A stretch of DNA of 48,673 bases, taken from Chromera velia. Taxonomy: Eukaryota > Sar > Chromeraceae. Below, piece after piece: positions 1 to 11,380 of the stretch; within the stretch, counting starts at the first letter, position 1, and each line of letters begins with the position of its first letter. The translations under genes and the position numbers were made by a program. The notes beneath the pieces are model-generated. The model ran no database searches. It was given only the letters and a program-made list of their open reading frames with translations, and was not told where the DNA came from. The stretch lies in contig JAHBMJ010000400.1 in the NCBI GenBank assembly GCA_018398765.1, forward strand, positions 1-48,673, written 5' to 3'.

Positions 1-583
1 GTGTCTGTCTGTGTCTGTCTGTGTCTGTCTGTGTCTGTCTGTGTCTGTCTGTGTCTGTCTATATCTGTCTGTATCTGTGTCTGTGTCTGTATGTCTGTGT
101 CTGTGTGTATGTCTGTGTCTGTGTCTGTCTGTGTCTGTCTGTGTCTGTCTGTGTCTGTCTGTCTGTGTCTATCTGTCTGTGTCAGAAATTTGAAACTGTC
201 TGTCTGTGTCTGTCTGTCTGTGTTTGTCTGTCTGTCTGTCTGTGTCTGTCTGTCTGTGTCTGTCTGTCTGTCTGTCTGTGTCTGTCTGTCTGTGTCTGTC
301 TGTCTGTGTCTGTCTGTGTCTGTCTGTCTGTGTCTCTCTGTCTGTGTCTCTCTGTCTGTGTCTCTCTGTCTGTGTCTGTCTGTGTCTGTCTGTGTTTGTC
401 TGTGTCTGTCTGTGTCTGTGTCAGTCTGTGTCTGTCTGTGTCTGTCTGTGTCTGTCTGTGTCTGTCTGTCTGTGTCTGTCTGTCTGTGTCTGTGTGTGTG
501 TGTATCTGTCTGTGTCCTTTCTGTGTACGTGGCTGCCGGTCTTTTATCCTGGCTGTCTGTTTGGTCTGTCTGTGTCTGTCTGT
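1..583. repeat. TCTG/TGTC compound microsatellite
   Basis: Nearly uninterrupted tetranucleotide repeat (TCTG with TGTC and TCTC variants), broken once near 183-200. Long open frames exist on both strands only because the repeat lacks stop codons; they encode Cys/Leu/Ser/Val strings and are not genes. Confidence 0.97.
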
Positions 584-597
584 GACTGTGTATGTAA

Positions 598-636
598 GTG
601 TGTGCATGTGTGTGTACGTTAGTTGGTGGATGTGTA

Positions 637-695
<59 letters not shown>

Positions 696-825
696 ATGTG
701 TGTATGTGTGTGTGTGTGTGTGTGTATGTGTGTGGGAGTGTATGTGTGTGGGAGTGTGTGTGTGTGTATGTCTGTGTGTGTGTGTATGTGAGTGCGTGTG
801 TGTGTGTGTGTGTGTGTGAATGTGG
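598..825. repeat. (TG)n microsatellite
   Basis: Dinucleotide TG repeat with scattered TA and GGGAG interruptions, continuing the simple-sequence block from the window start. Confidence 0.95.
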
Positions 826-838
826 TCACGATCAACAA

Positions 839-2010
839 TGGCAGTGAGGCTCAAGATCAGATGAGCCGAATTTTATCGATGATCACACATGAGCACCCAG
901 ATGCAAACAGCGAGGGATCACATGGGGCAGGACCGCCTCCAGCAAGTGAGAATTGAGAGTGTTAGGTTGGTCGGGTTTCATTTTTTTGTTTGCGAAGGTG
1001 GTACTGAACTTCGAAGGTTTCTACCGAGCGAATGCTTCGCTGTGGCTCCAATTGAGAAGGCCGGAATCTGCGGTTGAAGCAAACAGTCAACATTTTTATT
1101 CTGGCAATCGTGAACAATATGCATGGTGGACCATTGGTGGTGGTATGTTTCGGAGAGAGTGGGTTGAAACATTTCGTTCCGTTCTTTGTCGTCAATTAAA
1201 AAAAAAATTAATGAAAAACAGTCAGAAAATTTATGAAAAAATAAGGCGTACTTACATTGCAACGACTATAAAGTTGTAGTAGTATAAACAGTTTGTTTTT
1301 TAATACTCTGAATTAAAACTTCATCACTACTTCTACGAAATGTGTGTAGAAACCCAACTATCTAATTTACATAATTATTTTACGACTATACTTCTACATC
1401 ATATCACTTCATCATTCCACTTATATCCAACAAAATTGAGGTTTTTAAACGGTTTATTGACTAGCATAATAGTGAAATTGTTCAAAAATAACCATATCAA
1501 AGTGTATGAAGATTTCATTGACTAGATTATTATTTTTTTTATTTAATTAACAAACTAAAATTGCTATATTATACTAGATAGATTCACGTAAATTGAAGTG
1601 TTTAAGAAGTCATCTACGATACAATTTTAAGTGAATTACTAAAGTGTAATTGTCTAAAATGATAATAAAATTGTTCTAATGTACGATGGCGTTGCCGGTG
1701 CTTATTTAACTTAATTTAGTAAAATAAAAATGATAAACAATCTAGTTCATATAGTGAAATTTTAAATATTTAGTCAATTTAATTAAACCCGTTTTTTTTC
1801 ACGTGGAAAACAGTTAAACGGTTCAATCATGTGTGTTGTTGATTCAGAAGTCGGATTCGCTTGGCCGAATGAGTGGCGGTGTCTGTACGAAGCAACTCGA
1901 CGCTCGAAAGAGGAATCAATTGGACAGAACGGAAACCATCAGACCTGAAAAACAGTGTTTGCCGTTCCAGAGATGACTGCAGTGTGTGGCCTGGCATCTC
2001 GAGTAAACAA
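839..2010. other. AT-rich non-coding stretch
   Basis: I see no convincing gene. From about 1190 to 1800 the sequence is strongly AT-rich with short poly-A and poly-T runs and many stops in all frames. The open frames present are short, with no signal peptide, recognisable motif or phase-matched splice partners. Confidence 0.6.
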
Positions 2011-2162
2011 TATTGGCTTTCCTGCACAGACAGAATTTTGAATCCAACATAAACGAAAGCTGGGGACTTTTTGTCCACAATGGACTCCGTAATTGGAGAC
2101 ACCGACAGAGACAGACTATCAGACCGATAGACCGACACGTTTTTCCACAAACGCACAGCATG

Positions 2163-2750
2163 CACACGTTTTTTTTCCACAAACACACACAATGTACATA
2201 CGTTACCGTTCTTTTTATTAATGCTGCTGCTTTTATACCTAAATATATTATGGAATTGAAAGAAATCTTTTGTCCACAGTGGAGGTCGTATTTCAATCAC
2301 GGACGAGACAGTTCATGCAGAGTCGCACAGACAGACAGCCGGAAAAACAGACAGACAGACGGATAGCTAAACCGAGACAGACAGAGAGACAGAGAGACAG
2401 ACATACACACAAACAGACACAGAGACGGGAAGCCACATAGACTCAGACAGACAGACTGACAGACAGCCAGACAGACAGGGAGACGGCACACCTTTTTCCA
2501 CAACGACGCACAATGAACAGAGACGGCACACAGCCAGACACAGACAGAAACAGACAGACCAACAGACAGGAACACATACAAGGAGACGGCACACGTTTTT
2601 CCACAACGACACATCATGCACAAACGATTCCGTATTTTTTATTAATGCTGCTGCTTTGATACTTGGAATTATTGCGGAATTGGAGTGCGACCCTTTGTCC
2701 ATAGTGGAGGCCGTATTTCATTCCCGGACGAGACAGTTCTTTATGCATGA
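2163..2750. repeat. Diverged local duplication with CAGA spacer
   Basis: Two related segments, about 2163-2322 and 2590-2750, share the same order of landmarks: CACACGTTTTTCCACAA, then TTATTAATGCTGCTGCTTT, then TTTGTCCA, then GGACGAGACAGTTC. A weaker partial copy (TTTTTGTCCACAATGGA and GGAGACACCG) lies at 2060-2105. The space between copies is a CAGA-type microsatellite (about 2326-2480) with repeated GAGACGGCACAC. No coding capacity is apparent. Confidence 0.75.
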
Positions 2751-3275
2751 AGTAATTGAGAGTGGAGACACCGGACTCTACGTTTCAGACGGAAGCAAAT
2801 GCGGAAATCGAATCAGTAGACAGAGACGAGAGGTGAAATGGATCATCTATTACTAAACATATTCGAAACGAACAAACGAACGACGGACCTGAACCATGAC
2901 AAGCGGTGGCCGCACCCAGGACACAGCGGACGAGTCCCGTCTCCTCCGATCAGAAGGTTCTTCTAAGCTGCAAACGTGCGTGCGGATTCTTCAGACGCGC
3001 AAATAGAAGAGATTTCCTTTTCCAAAGGTAAAGAACCCGTCGGTTGACGAGAACGCATTGGGCTGTTGAAGGAGACGGATGAGTTTGCTAAAGTTCACAT
3101 CTGATATGGTGCCGTACCGACACAAATACTGAATGTGGTTTACCTACACAAGTCAGGTATGGACACAGTGTCCATACCGTTTGCTGTTTCTCAGGTCATT
3201 TGTCTTGCTGAACGTAGTAGCTGAATTGTGGCAACGGCACAGTTCACTGGCACAAGAAGGTCAGACGGTAAATCC

Positions 3276-3480
3276 ATGCATGCACCAAACGCATGCATGC
3301 ATCTACATGCAACTGCGTTCGTGCATGCGTGCGTCAAGTGGTTTTTGTAAGAGCCCCACAAACGGGTTAGCAACCATACTGCTCTTCAGCCGCAAGCTGG
3401 TCCTGCTGTGAAAGCCATGCATGCATCGCAACCCGTCGCCGCCGGGGCCGTCGGATCGATCGATCGATCGATCGATACAG
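3276..3480 (+). promoter_or_regulatory. Candidate upstream region with TGCATGC cluster
   Basis: Several overlapping TGCATGC/GCATGCA motifs occur at about 3277-3325 and again at 3416-3426, followed by a perfect (GATC)n tract at 3454-3476. They lie 350-550 bases upstream of the start at 3822. TGCATGC is a known binding motif of some apicomplexan AP2 factors; a promoter role here is inference from position and motif density. Confidence 0.35.
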
Positions 3481-3821
3481 TCTCGAACTCAAGCACCTCC
3501 AATGCGTTGCAGCGAAGCCGACGTCCAGGGCACTCACGCCGCACTGCAGCAGATCGTTTTGACATGTTGTCCAGGTGTGTATTCCGGTGGGGCCCCGCAA
3601 TTGGAGGACTCGATCGAATTTCTTTCCTTCAAGTGTCATTCACGAGACGGCATACTGCGAGCGTTTGTTTTCCCAGAAAGACTAAGTACGAGTCCTTGCT
3701 GTCGCTCCCCTCATGAACCTGTCAAAAGAGTGACAATTTAAGGATGATGTGATCACCAAGTGCTTTCTTCTTGGTGGCACTTCCGTCTACCCGTCGCCTC
3801 TTGTGTTCACTGGGGTTTCTG

Positions 3822-5207
3822 ATGGACGGCCACAAGGTTTGCCGTCTCCGTTTGATTCTGTGGGTGTGTGGTTTCCAGCTGCTGCTGCTTGTGGATGCCT
3901 TTCGAGATCCCCAAGCAGCATGGCGCAGGAGGGTGGCTCTGACGTTGAAGACTGCAGGGGTGAAGGTGTCGAAGGAGCCGGCCGTAGAGTCCTACATAGA
4001 ACCGGAGTCCCTGCCTGACATGGCCCTAGTCGCAGAGAGGTTCGCCCGTCAAAAAAGGGAACTCACAGTGGCACCCAAATACGACCCTGTTGAGGTGGTA
4101 GATGTTGCAAAAGTCGCCATGATTGAGCTTCTGGCGGTAAATCAGTACGAGTGGATGCCCTGGTACTGGCCGGTCGACGACGTCGTGGAGTTTCAAGGGA
4201 GGCCGATGGTCGTCACGGGAAGAGGACAGGACGATTTCCGCAGCTACCCTCGTTACATCTCTCTGCCTGCGTTGACGGACAGGTCGTATATAAATAAGAA
4301 GAACAGATCAAGGCTGAAGAGACTCAAACAACACAGGAGGGCATTGGAAGACTGGTTTGTACAAGACTCGTTACTCTGCAAATGTCACGAGAATTCGTAT
4401 ATTTTCGCTCGGGCGCTGCTGGAGCTCCTTCGTGATTTGCCCCTTATGCACAATGGGGCGAAGGTGACTGGGTGGGCAGTATGTGGCGGCACGTTCACAG
4501 GGGTCGATGCTCCGGGTGTGGGGCGGCGCACGAGTGTTCTGTCGTCGGAGGACCCAGACAATCTCCATGAGGTCACTCAGTGGCTTCAGAAAAAGAATCA
4601 GTCTCTTTCGGAAGGGGTGAATGCGACAGCTGCATTGGAGGAGAAGGCAGAGAAGGAGAAGTGGCACTGGTCGGGGTGGGAAGGGAACTCGACGCACGAG
4701 GGGGGGGGGCACGTCTGGTTGTCCTTCTGCTGTGAGGATCAGACAGTTCACATTTTAGACCTCTCCGCAGGCCAATTTTTCGTCGAACGCTCGCCTTGCG
4801 GGACCACAATTTTGCCTCCCTTTTTCCTCACGCAAATTGATGAGAATGAACCAGATGTATTTCCGAGAAAAGACGTCGGGTGTAAATTGAAAACATGGTC
4901 TGTGCCGACCAGAACTTCGTTGAGAAAAACGCTGAATGAATATATGAATTCTTGGAGGTCCGGGTACTCAGAGTCTCATCATGATCATAACAGTGAAGAT
5001 CAGAGCTTGTTTCAGCATGTCCGGTGGAGCACAAATAGGCAGTATGTGCGCGAGCTCCGAAAAACTGCAGATCTTTTTCAGAGACGGCTTGGGTCGGTCG
5101 ATGGTCTGTTAAAGAAGATCGATTTGGTCAAGGACAACGATCAGATGTTCACACAGATGCTCTTGCAGTACCCTTCTCGCAGAGTTGATTGGTGGCGGGA
5201 AAGTTAG
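3822..5207 (+). CDS. Secreted protein with possible Cys-His-Asp hydrolase core
   Basis: Single-exon frame of 461 residues ending in TAG. I chose the ATG at 3822 because it gives a classic signal peptide: basic start (MDGHKVCRLRL), hydrophobic stretch LILWVCGFQLLLLVDA, probable cleavage after VDA near residue 26. The frame stays open 17 codons further upstream but without an ATG. Three blocks stand out: KCHENS with Cys about 188 followed by a helix (YIFARALLELLRDL); GGGHVWLSF with His about 297; and VHILDLSAGQFF with Asp about 313. Cys, then a distant His in a 'GHVW' strand, then Asp a strand later is the order seen in transglutaminase-like and papain-fold cysteine hydrolases. That assignment is inference; no family was recognised outright. 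The C-terminal 150 residues are charged and probably helical. It could act outside the cell or in a secretory organelle. The 3' flank is a long CT microsatellite. Confidence 0.8.
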   Translation: MDGHKVCRLRLILWVCGFQLLLLVDAFRDPQAAWRRRVALTLKTAGVKVSKEPAVESYIEPESLPDMALVAERFARQKRELTVAPKYDPVEVVDVAKVAMIELLAVNQYEWMPWYWPVDDVVEFQGRPMVVTGRGQDDFRSYPRYISLPALTDRSYINKKNRSRLKRLKQHRRALEDWFVQDSLLCKCHENSYIFARALLELLRDLPLMHNGAKVTGWAVCGGTFTGVDAPGVGRRTSVLSSEDPDNLHEVTQWLQKKNQSLSEGVNATAALEEKAEKEKWHWSGWEGNSTHEGGGHVWLSFCCEDQTVHILDLSAGQFFVERSPCGTTILPPFFLTQIDENEPDVFPRKDVGCKLKTWSVPTRTSLRKTLNEYMNSWRSGYSESHHDHNSEDQSLFQHVRWSTNRQYVRELRKTADLFQRRLGSVDGLLKKIDLVKDNDQMFTQMLLQYPSRRVDWWRES

Positions 5208-5514
5208 GATAAGGATGAGACCATGCTTTGAAGAAGCATGTCAGCAAGAAGCATATCACGGACACGAAATTTTTAAAGCAATTTCACTGACTCTTCCTCT
5301 GCTTCTCTCTGAGAGACTCCCTCCCTCCCCCCTCCCCTCTAGCTCGCAGCTCTCTCTCCCTAGCTCTCTCCATCTCTCCATCTACATCTATCTCTCTGCC
5401 CATCTCTCTGTGCGTGTGCCTGTGTCCGTCTCTCTGTCTGTCTCTGTCTTTTGTACTTGTGTTTCAAAAGGGGATCAAAAAAGAAAAAAAGAAGTCGTAT
5501 TGCCTGTTTGTCTG

Positions 5515-5565
<51 letters not shown>

Positions 5566-6049
5566 GAGAGTCTCTGTCTTTCTGTCTCTCTGTCTCTCTT
5601 TCTTTCTTTCTGTCTCTCTTTCTTTCTGTCTCTCTGTCTCTGTGTCTCTGTCTCTCTGTGTCTCTGTGTATCTCTGTGTCGATCTCTCTCTCTCTGTCAT
5701 TCTCGACCTTATAAAATTGGAGCTAGAATTGGAGGTGTTTGTGGGGTTTCAGATTCTCTAAAAGGTACCAAAAAGTGGTTTACAGGTCTAAAAAAAAAAA
5801 AAAAGAAATTTTAGGAAGGGTCTAGTTAGTGCCCCTAGGTATAAGAAATAATGGGGTCGTGGGGAACGCATTTGTAACAATTATATGACAGATCTAACGC
5901 TTTATAGCTTGGTAACCAAAAGCTCTTTAAGGAAACGCCAAAATCAGCCAAAATATTTTTGGAAAACTAAAAAAAAAAACTTCGAGATTCAAAAAAAAAA
6001 ATGGAGGGTGTTGGAGGTCGTTATTTCATCAAAGATTTTGGTGAAGAGC
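5208..6049. other. Non-coding, CT microsatellite and poly-A
   Basis: Mostly TCTC/TCTG simple sequence between about 5285 and 5700, then A-rich DNA with an A-run near 5790 and others near 5970-6000. No gene seen. The final bases are the left target-site copy of the adjacent retrotransposon. Confidence 0.75.
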
Positions 6050-6054
6050 CTTTA
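6050..6054. repeat. Target-site duplication, left copy (CTTTA)
   Basis: Bases CTTTA immediately outside the left LTR are identical to the five bases immediately outside the right LTR (13297-13301). A 5-bp duplication is typical of Ty3/gypsy integration. Confidence 0.9.
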
Positions 6055-6347
6055 TGTTATAGGTATTACTACAAACGAATAACGAGGCTCATAAACTTAA
6101 GACAAAGAAATCTGCCAGTTCAGTCTTGGTCTGTTCACTTCGTGTATTGAAGACTCACACAACAATCTGGCTGTGACGTCATCAAACAACACTCAGTCTG
6201 CTACATGACAGCATGCAGCCTTTCCAATTTTAGTGGCAGCTAGGCATAGGGCGGTCCCATGACTGAGCCTTAAGGCCGGGCCGCGCGCACTACGTGCTAT
6301 CCACGAAAAGTACGTCCGCGCCGCCACTACTTCATACAAGTGCTACA
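6055..6347 (-). repeat. 3' LTR of the Ty3/gypsy element
   Basis: A 293-bp direct repeat beginning TGTTATAG and ending TGCTACA. It aligns over its whole length with 12984-13296; by eye I count 18 substitutions, all transitions, and one 20-bp length difference. It contains TGACGTCA, a CRE-like palindrome. Confidence 0.95.
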
Positions 6348-6364
6348 AATGCCCGCCCCCAAGA
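6348..6364 (-). promoter_or_regulatory. Polypurine tract next to 3' LTR
   Basis: On the minus strand this reads CTTGGGGGCGGGCATT directly before the LTR, the expected place for plus-strand DNA priming. It is somewhat interrupted for a PPT. Confidence 0.6.
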
Positions 6365-7186
6365 GACGTGTGCCCACACACGTTCATTAAAGTGGACACC
6401 TCTCTTTGAAGGCCCTGTTAAGTCGGTCATTCACCTCGTCTCAATCAATCAGTCTGACTCGATCTAGAGATCTCGACAAAAGAGCGAAAAGAGACATGCC
6501 ATTCGATCAACCGATCGATCGCAAACATATCAATAGACATAATGTTCGATCGATTCATGTGCAACGAAAGTATAATACACAAAGATACTGATATACCACG
6601 CGCATGTTTTCTTTATAGTCTAGACTTGAATACACTTCTTTTCAATCTGTTCTGTCTTGCTCTTCTTATTTTTCTCCCCATCTCTCCATTTTCCCCTCAT
6701 GGACTCACGCATGCATTGCACACCACACGCAGAGAATCAGAGGAAGGGAAGAAAGAAAACGGAAGAAGATCAAAAACATTCAGAGCAAAGGACGTCATAC
6801 AGTGTGTTGTCTACTCAACACACACAAAGCGCTTTTCTCTTTCTTTCCTCCTTCTGCGGCAGCCCCTTTTCAAACACAGACTGTCACTTCCTTGCTTGCT
6901 TCTTCTTAAAGTCCTGGATAGCAGTTTGTGCCCTCTTGAGATTTGCTGCCGGCTCCCAAGACGCGTTTTCCTCTGTATCTCCTCTCCAGTGCACCAAGTC
7001 TAGGGGGCCGCACTCTACATATAGGTAGATCATGACCCCTGACTTTAAAGAAAAACAGACAAAAAAGTAGGAATGTTATGCAAGAAGTTTCATAAAAAAC
7101 CAAAAACTATAAATTACAGAGAATATCACAGAAACATTAGTTTTTATGTTAGGCTAGAAACATGCATTCATTTTTATGAAAAACTT

Positions 7187-7829
7187 TGTGTCGCCAGGTT
7201 TGGTTGGGCTGTTGGGCTTGTTGTACTGTTGGGCTTCACCTTGCCAAGAAGCTGTTGGACGCCCAACATGCCCAACACACAACACGCCCAACACATAACA
7301 TGCCCAACAAGAAAGCCCAACACGGCCTAACAGCCCAACAAACACTCCCAACATGCATAATAAGCATAATCATGATGATGAGAATGATCTGGAAGAATAC
7401 TAGAATAATATAAAACATGCACTGTTGGTGTTCTAGCAATCAGCCCAGGTTGCCAGAGAGGACCCGGAAGCAGCAGCACCAGCCGCCTCTTCCTTCTCAA
7501 CCCATATTCATTTTCTTCCAAACAGTCCCCTCTCTGAATGATATTTGCGGAGCACAATAGTGGGAACTTTTTATCTTTCGCCAGTCACATTGGGCCCAAA
7601 GTTTCAGGCTCATACTGCACCAATGTGCAGCACTGAATGTCTTAAATGGTGTTTATTGTATTTATATGCTTTGATACGTGGACCTGGCGTGTAAGACAAG
7701 CTTGTAGGGAAGGGAGGGGACCTTGTTGGGCTCTGTTGGGCACTGTTGGGCTTCATGACCTGTCATGCAGCTGATGAAAGGCCCAATAGAGCCCAACAGG
7801 CAACAAGCCCAACAGAACCTGGCGATACG
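7187..7829. mobile_element. Foldback element with GTTGGGC heptamers, nested in the retrotransposon
   Basis: The ends are inverted copies: TGTGTCGCCAGGTT at the left, AACCTGGCGATACG at the right. Flanking bases ACTT (7183-7186 and 7830-7833) may be a 4-bp target duplication. Each end carries clusters of GTTGGGC followed by its complement GCCCAAC (roughly three and six copies at the left, three and three at the right), so each end can fold on itself as well as pair with the other. There is no coding capacity. It lies wholly inside the Ty3/gypsy element, so it inserted later. Confidence 0.8.
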
Positions 7830-7985
7830 ACTTGGGACTGACACTTCTCAAAACTGAAGTTAAACTAGAGCTTGAGAATAGCCCAACATAACACTCTAGA
7901 ATGTGCTTCATCTGCTAGTGTTAACCTTATAACTTGGGATATAATATATAGTATAAAAGGATGTAGGAAAAATTAGGGGTGAAGC

Positions 7986-10900
7986 TTAGGTATACCCATA
8001 GTGCGGCCCCCTAGGCACCAAGTAGTAAACCTGTCGCCCCTCTCTTCTCTTGTCGATCACCTTTTCCACTTCATACTCCTTCTCCTCAAAACCTGGCAAA
8101 CGCATAGATGGCGGGCTCCGCTTTCCCTCCTTGAACTCATATCGCTTCAGGAAGGAGACGTGCAGGACTGGATGCCTTCGAATTTTTTTGGGGAAAACAA
8201 GCTTATACGCTACTTCTCCCACTCTGCGCTCAATCTCGAACGGTCCGTAAAACACGGCCACCAACTTTCTCTTCTCCCCCCCTGGAAGTTTTTCCCCCTG
8301 GAAAAATTTCCAGTGCACAAGCAACCAATCTCCTTTCTTGAAGATTTCCTCTCTCCTCTTTAAATTCAAAAGTCGGGCCACTCTCTCTCTGGCTTGATTC
8401 AGTCGGTCCTTCACCTCTTGAAGGATCGCTGTCCTGTCCTTCCACGTGTCACTTGCCTACTTTGATGTATGATGGGGATTCAGGAGAGCTGGGAAAGTTC
8501 GAGGCTGTCTGTGGCTACCCCCACAGGCTACTTGATAAGGAGCATAACCAAGCGAAGGGTGCATGCTCGTTCTGTAGGCAAACTGCATCTCCTTCAAATG
8601 TTTCACCCAGTCCTCTTGATGATCCACCACAAAACACCAAAGCATCTGCTCAATCGTTCTGTTGTCTCTCTCCGTTTGGCCATCTGTCTATGGGTGTGCA
8701 GAGGTAGAAAAGAGAAGCTTTGTATCTGCGAGGAAGTGGAGTCTCTACCAAAAAGCAGAAAGAAAACGCGAGTCTTGATCAGAAACGATTGACTTTGGAA
8801 GTTCGTGCTCATATACCACTTTATCGTAGAACAACTTCGCCGTCTCCACTGCACCTGCTTCTTTCCTGGTGGGCAAGAACCACACGTACTTGCTAAGTCG
8901 ACAAACAACTGTCAGGATGACATCCACTGTCATCCTTCTGAAGTCCATCAGAGGAAGAGCAGTGATCCAATCCATCAACAAGTGGTCAAACACATCGTCT
9001 GGAACCAGGAGAGGTTGCAGAAGACCAGTAGGCTTCTGATTTGAATGCTTGCTCCGCTGACAGGAGTTGTATGACCTCATGTACTTCTAAACAGAAGCCA
9101 GCATGTGCGGCCAAAAGAACCTCTCAATCAGTCGAGCGTGTGTTTTATCGACCCCCAAATGCCTACACAGTCGGCCGTCATGATACTCATGAATCATCTT
9201 CCTCTGGAGCTCTTTTGTTGGAATTGCGAGACGCTCACCTCAGTACAGAAGTCCATTCCGCAAACTGAAGTGTGCAAGTCGCATGCGAAGGTGTGGTAAG
9301 GGAGGGCGGGAGGGTCTCGGGTCCAACAAAAAGGGCAGGAGCTCCGAAAAGAAAGAATCCTGAGCATATGCTAACCTGATTTGTGATAAAATTTCTTCAT
9401 CTGGTCTCACTTCTATCATCGTTCTGACTGCTTCTCCTTCACTTTCTTCTTTTATCTCAGACCTCACAGGTCGTTGAGAGAGAGCACCCGGAAGATAGCG
9501 AGGGATGATGCGAAGACCATCGAAAAAAACAATCTATCTCCTCAATCGGTCAGGTACACCCACCAACACTGTTCTTGAGTTGATTGTCTTCAGGCTTTCA
9601 TGGTCTGACCAAACCTTAGTGGTGTGACTAATATAAGGGCGAAATGCCTTCACACCAAAGACCACCGCCAGAAGCTCCTTCTCTCGGATCGGATAGTTGA
9701 GCTCAGCAGCTGTAAGCTTCCGAGAAGCAAGGGAGACGATGCATAGTCCCGCTGCTCTTGGATCTTCCTGCATCAAAATAGATGCCAAAGTTGTCCCAGT
9801 GGCATCTGTGAACAACTTAAAGGGACGAAGAGGATCAGGCACGTAGAGGGTAATCACGTCAGCCACCCTCTTTTTCAGCAGAACAAACGCTGTCTGCTGA
9901 GGATCCGTCCACTCAAACTGAATGTCTTTTTTCAGCAAAGTGGTGAGAGGAGCCGAAATCGCACTGTATCCAAAAATAAAGCGTCGGAACCAGTTGCAGA
10001 GCCCAAAAAAAACTCTCAACTCATGTTTGTCTTAAAGCATAGGCCACTTCTGCACTTTGTTTTCTCCTTTTCTGGCCTCACTCCGTTCTGCGAGATCTCA
10101 TACCCAACATACACCATCTGTGGCACAAAAAATTCATATTTTACAATCTTTACGTAGTACTTGTGCTTCCTCAACTGAGAGAGAACGTCAGTCAGGTCTC
10201 TCTCGTGTTCCTTCTTATTGTGTGAGTAGACCAAAATGTCGTCGATTCAAGCGAAAGCGCACCTGTCAAGCAACGGGCGAAGAACAACTTGCACTGCTCG
10301 CTGGCTTATCGACGGAGCGTTGCATATCCCAAAGCTCATCACAAGCCACTCGAAGTTTCCATACCAAGTGGTGAAAGCAGTCTTCAGAATGTCCGCCTCT
10401 CGCACTCGAATCTGATAAAAGAATTGTCGAAGGTCGAGTCGAGAGAAGATGCGCGTTCCATGAATTTGATCAAGCAGCTCCTTTGCAAAGGGCAATGCAT
10501 GCTTATCTTTGATTGTCAGAGAGTTCAGGGCTCTGTAGTTAATGCACATTCATAGAGTCCCATCTCTCTTGGCAATAAAGAAAGCAGGAGCAGCATACGG
10601 AAAAATGGAGGGTCAAATGAATCCTTTCTTGAGATAGTTATCCAGCTGTCTCCTCATTTCATCCAACTCTCCATATTAATTTTATTAACTCAGACAATAG
10701 GGTGGGCGGGCGGGTGGAACATGCCCCGACTCGAGATCTATTATGAATTTAACGGACCTTTTGGGAGGCAGCTCCGGGATTTCGTTCGGGAAAACATCCT
10801 TGAATTGCAAAAGTACCCGCCTTGCTGCAGCGTGTAGAGATGGATCCTTCATCACCTTCTTATACGCCCTGTAGTTGTTCTCCTCAGCTGCGGTCTAAGA

Positions 10901-11380
10901 ATTTATACCCTCTGGAACTGATTCGATAGGGGCCTGAAGAAAAGCTTCATTCAGGTCCCTGCATGCCATAAAGAGAGAGTGATAATTCTCAAACGCTCTT
11001 TCAATCAAACGCTCTTCCAACTCATCAAAATCATTATCTGTCTCCTGTTGCTCCTCAAGGAAAAAATACTGCTCTTCAGAGAAAATATATGGATCGGAGG
11101 GGAGGGGACGAGGCGCAAGCCTGAAGATATACACCATGGCACCTCCTCGAATTGCTCGTTCAACTCCCCTGGCAGAAATAGGAGGAGGCACAAACCCACC
11201 ATATGGATCTTCCCCCCCAGTCCCCCAAAGTGTAAGCAACTGACCTCTGTAGGGGGAAGTCACAGTCTTTTTTTTCCAGTTAATCTGAGGGTTATGGGTC
11301 TCCAACCACTTCATACCAAGGAAGATGTCGTATTCGTTGTCAAGCTCAGCGAGGGTGAACTTTATCTCCTGCTCGTAACC
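7986..11380 (-). pseudogene. pol remnant: RT, RNase H, integrase and GPY/F tail
   Basis: This continues the gag-protease frame after a TAG at 11381. Reverse transcriptase lies at about 10650-10030 (MCINYRAL, FSRLDLRQFFYQI, VMSFGICNAP, and IDDILVYS around the catalytic aspartates near 10240). The RT thumb and RNase H are at 10019-9534 (GLCNWFRRFI, FTDATGTTLA, YPIREKELLAVVFG, WSDHESL). Integrase is at about 9290-8470: an HHCC region whose first Cys is now Tyr (TAC), core motifs MDWITALP and VSDQDSRF, and TDGQTER. The C-terminus (8414-7986) has YGPFEIERRVGEVAYKL and HPVLHVSFLKRY, a GPY/F-type module, then EYEVEKVIDKRR, which looks like the start of a chromodomain but is cut short. In-frame stops occur near 10895, 10680, 10615, 10552, 10247, 10033, 9534, 9237, 9087, 8740, 8690 and 8457, and there is a one-base frameshift near 10060. 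It is not translatable as it stands. Confidence 0.93.

Noticed and set aside
1-840. Long Cys/Leu/Ser/Val and Thr/His open frames on both strands
   Set aside because: They are translations of stop-free TCTG and TG microsatellites with no complexity or splice context.
5185-5814. 209-codon Ser/Leu-rich frame after the secreted protein gene
   Set aside because: CT microsatellite translation; no start context or motif.
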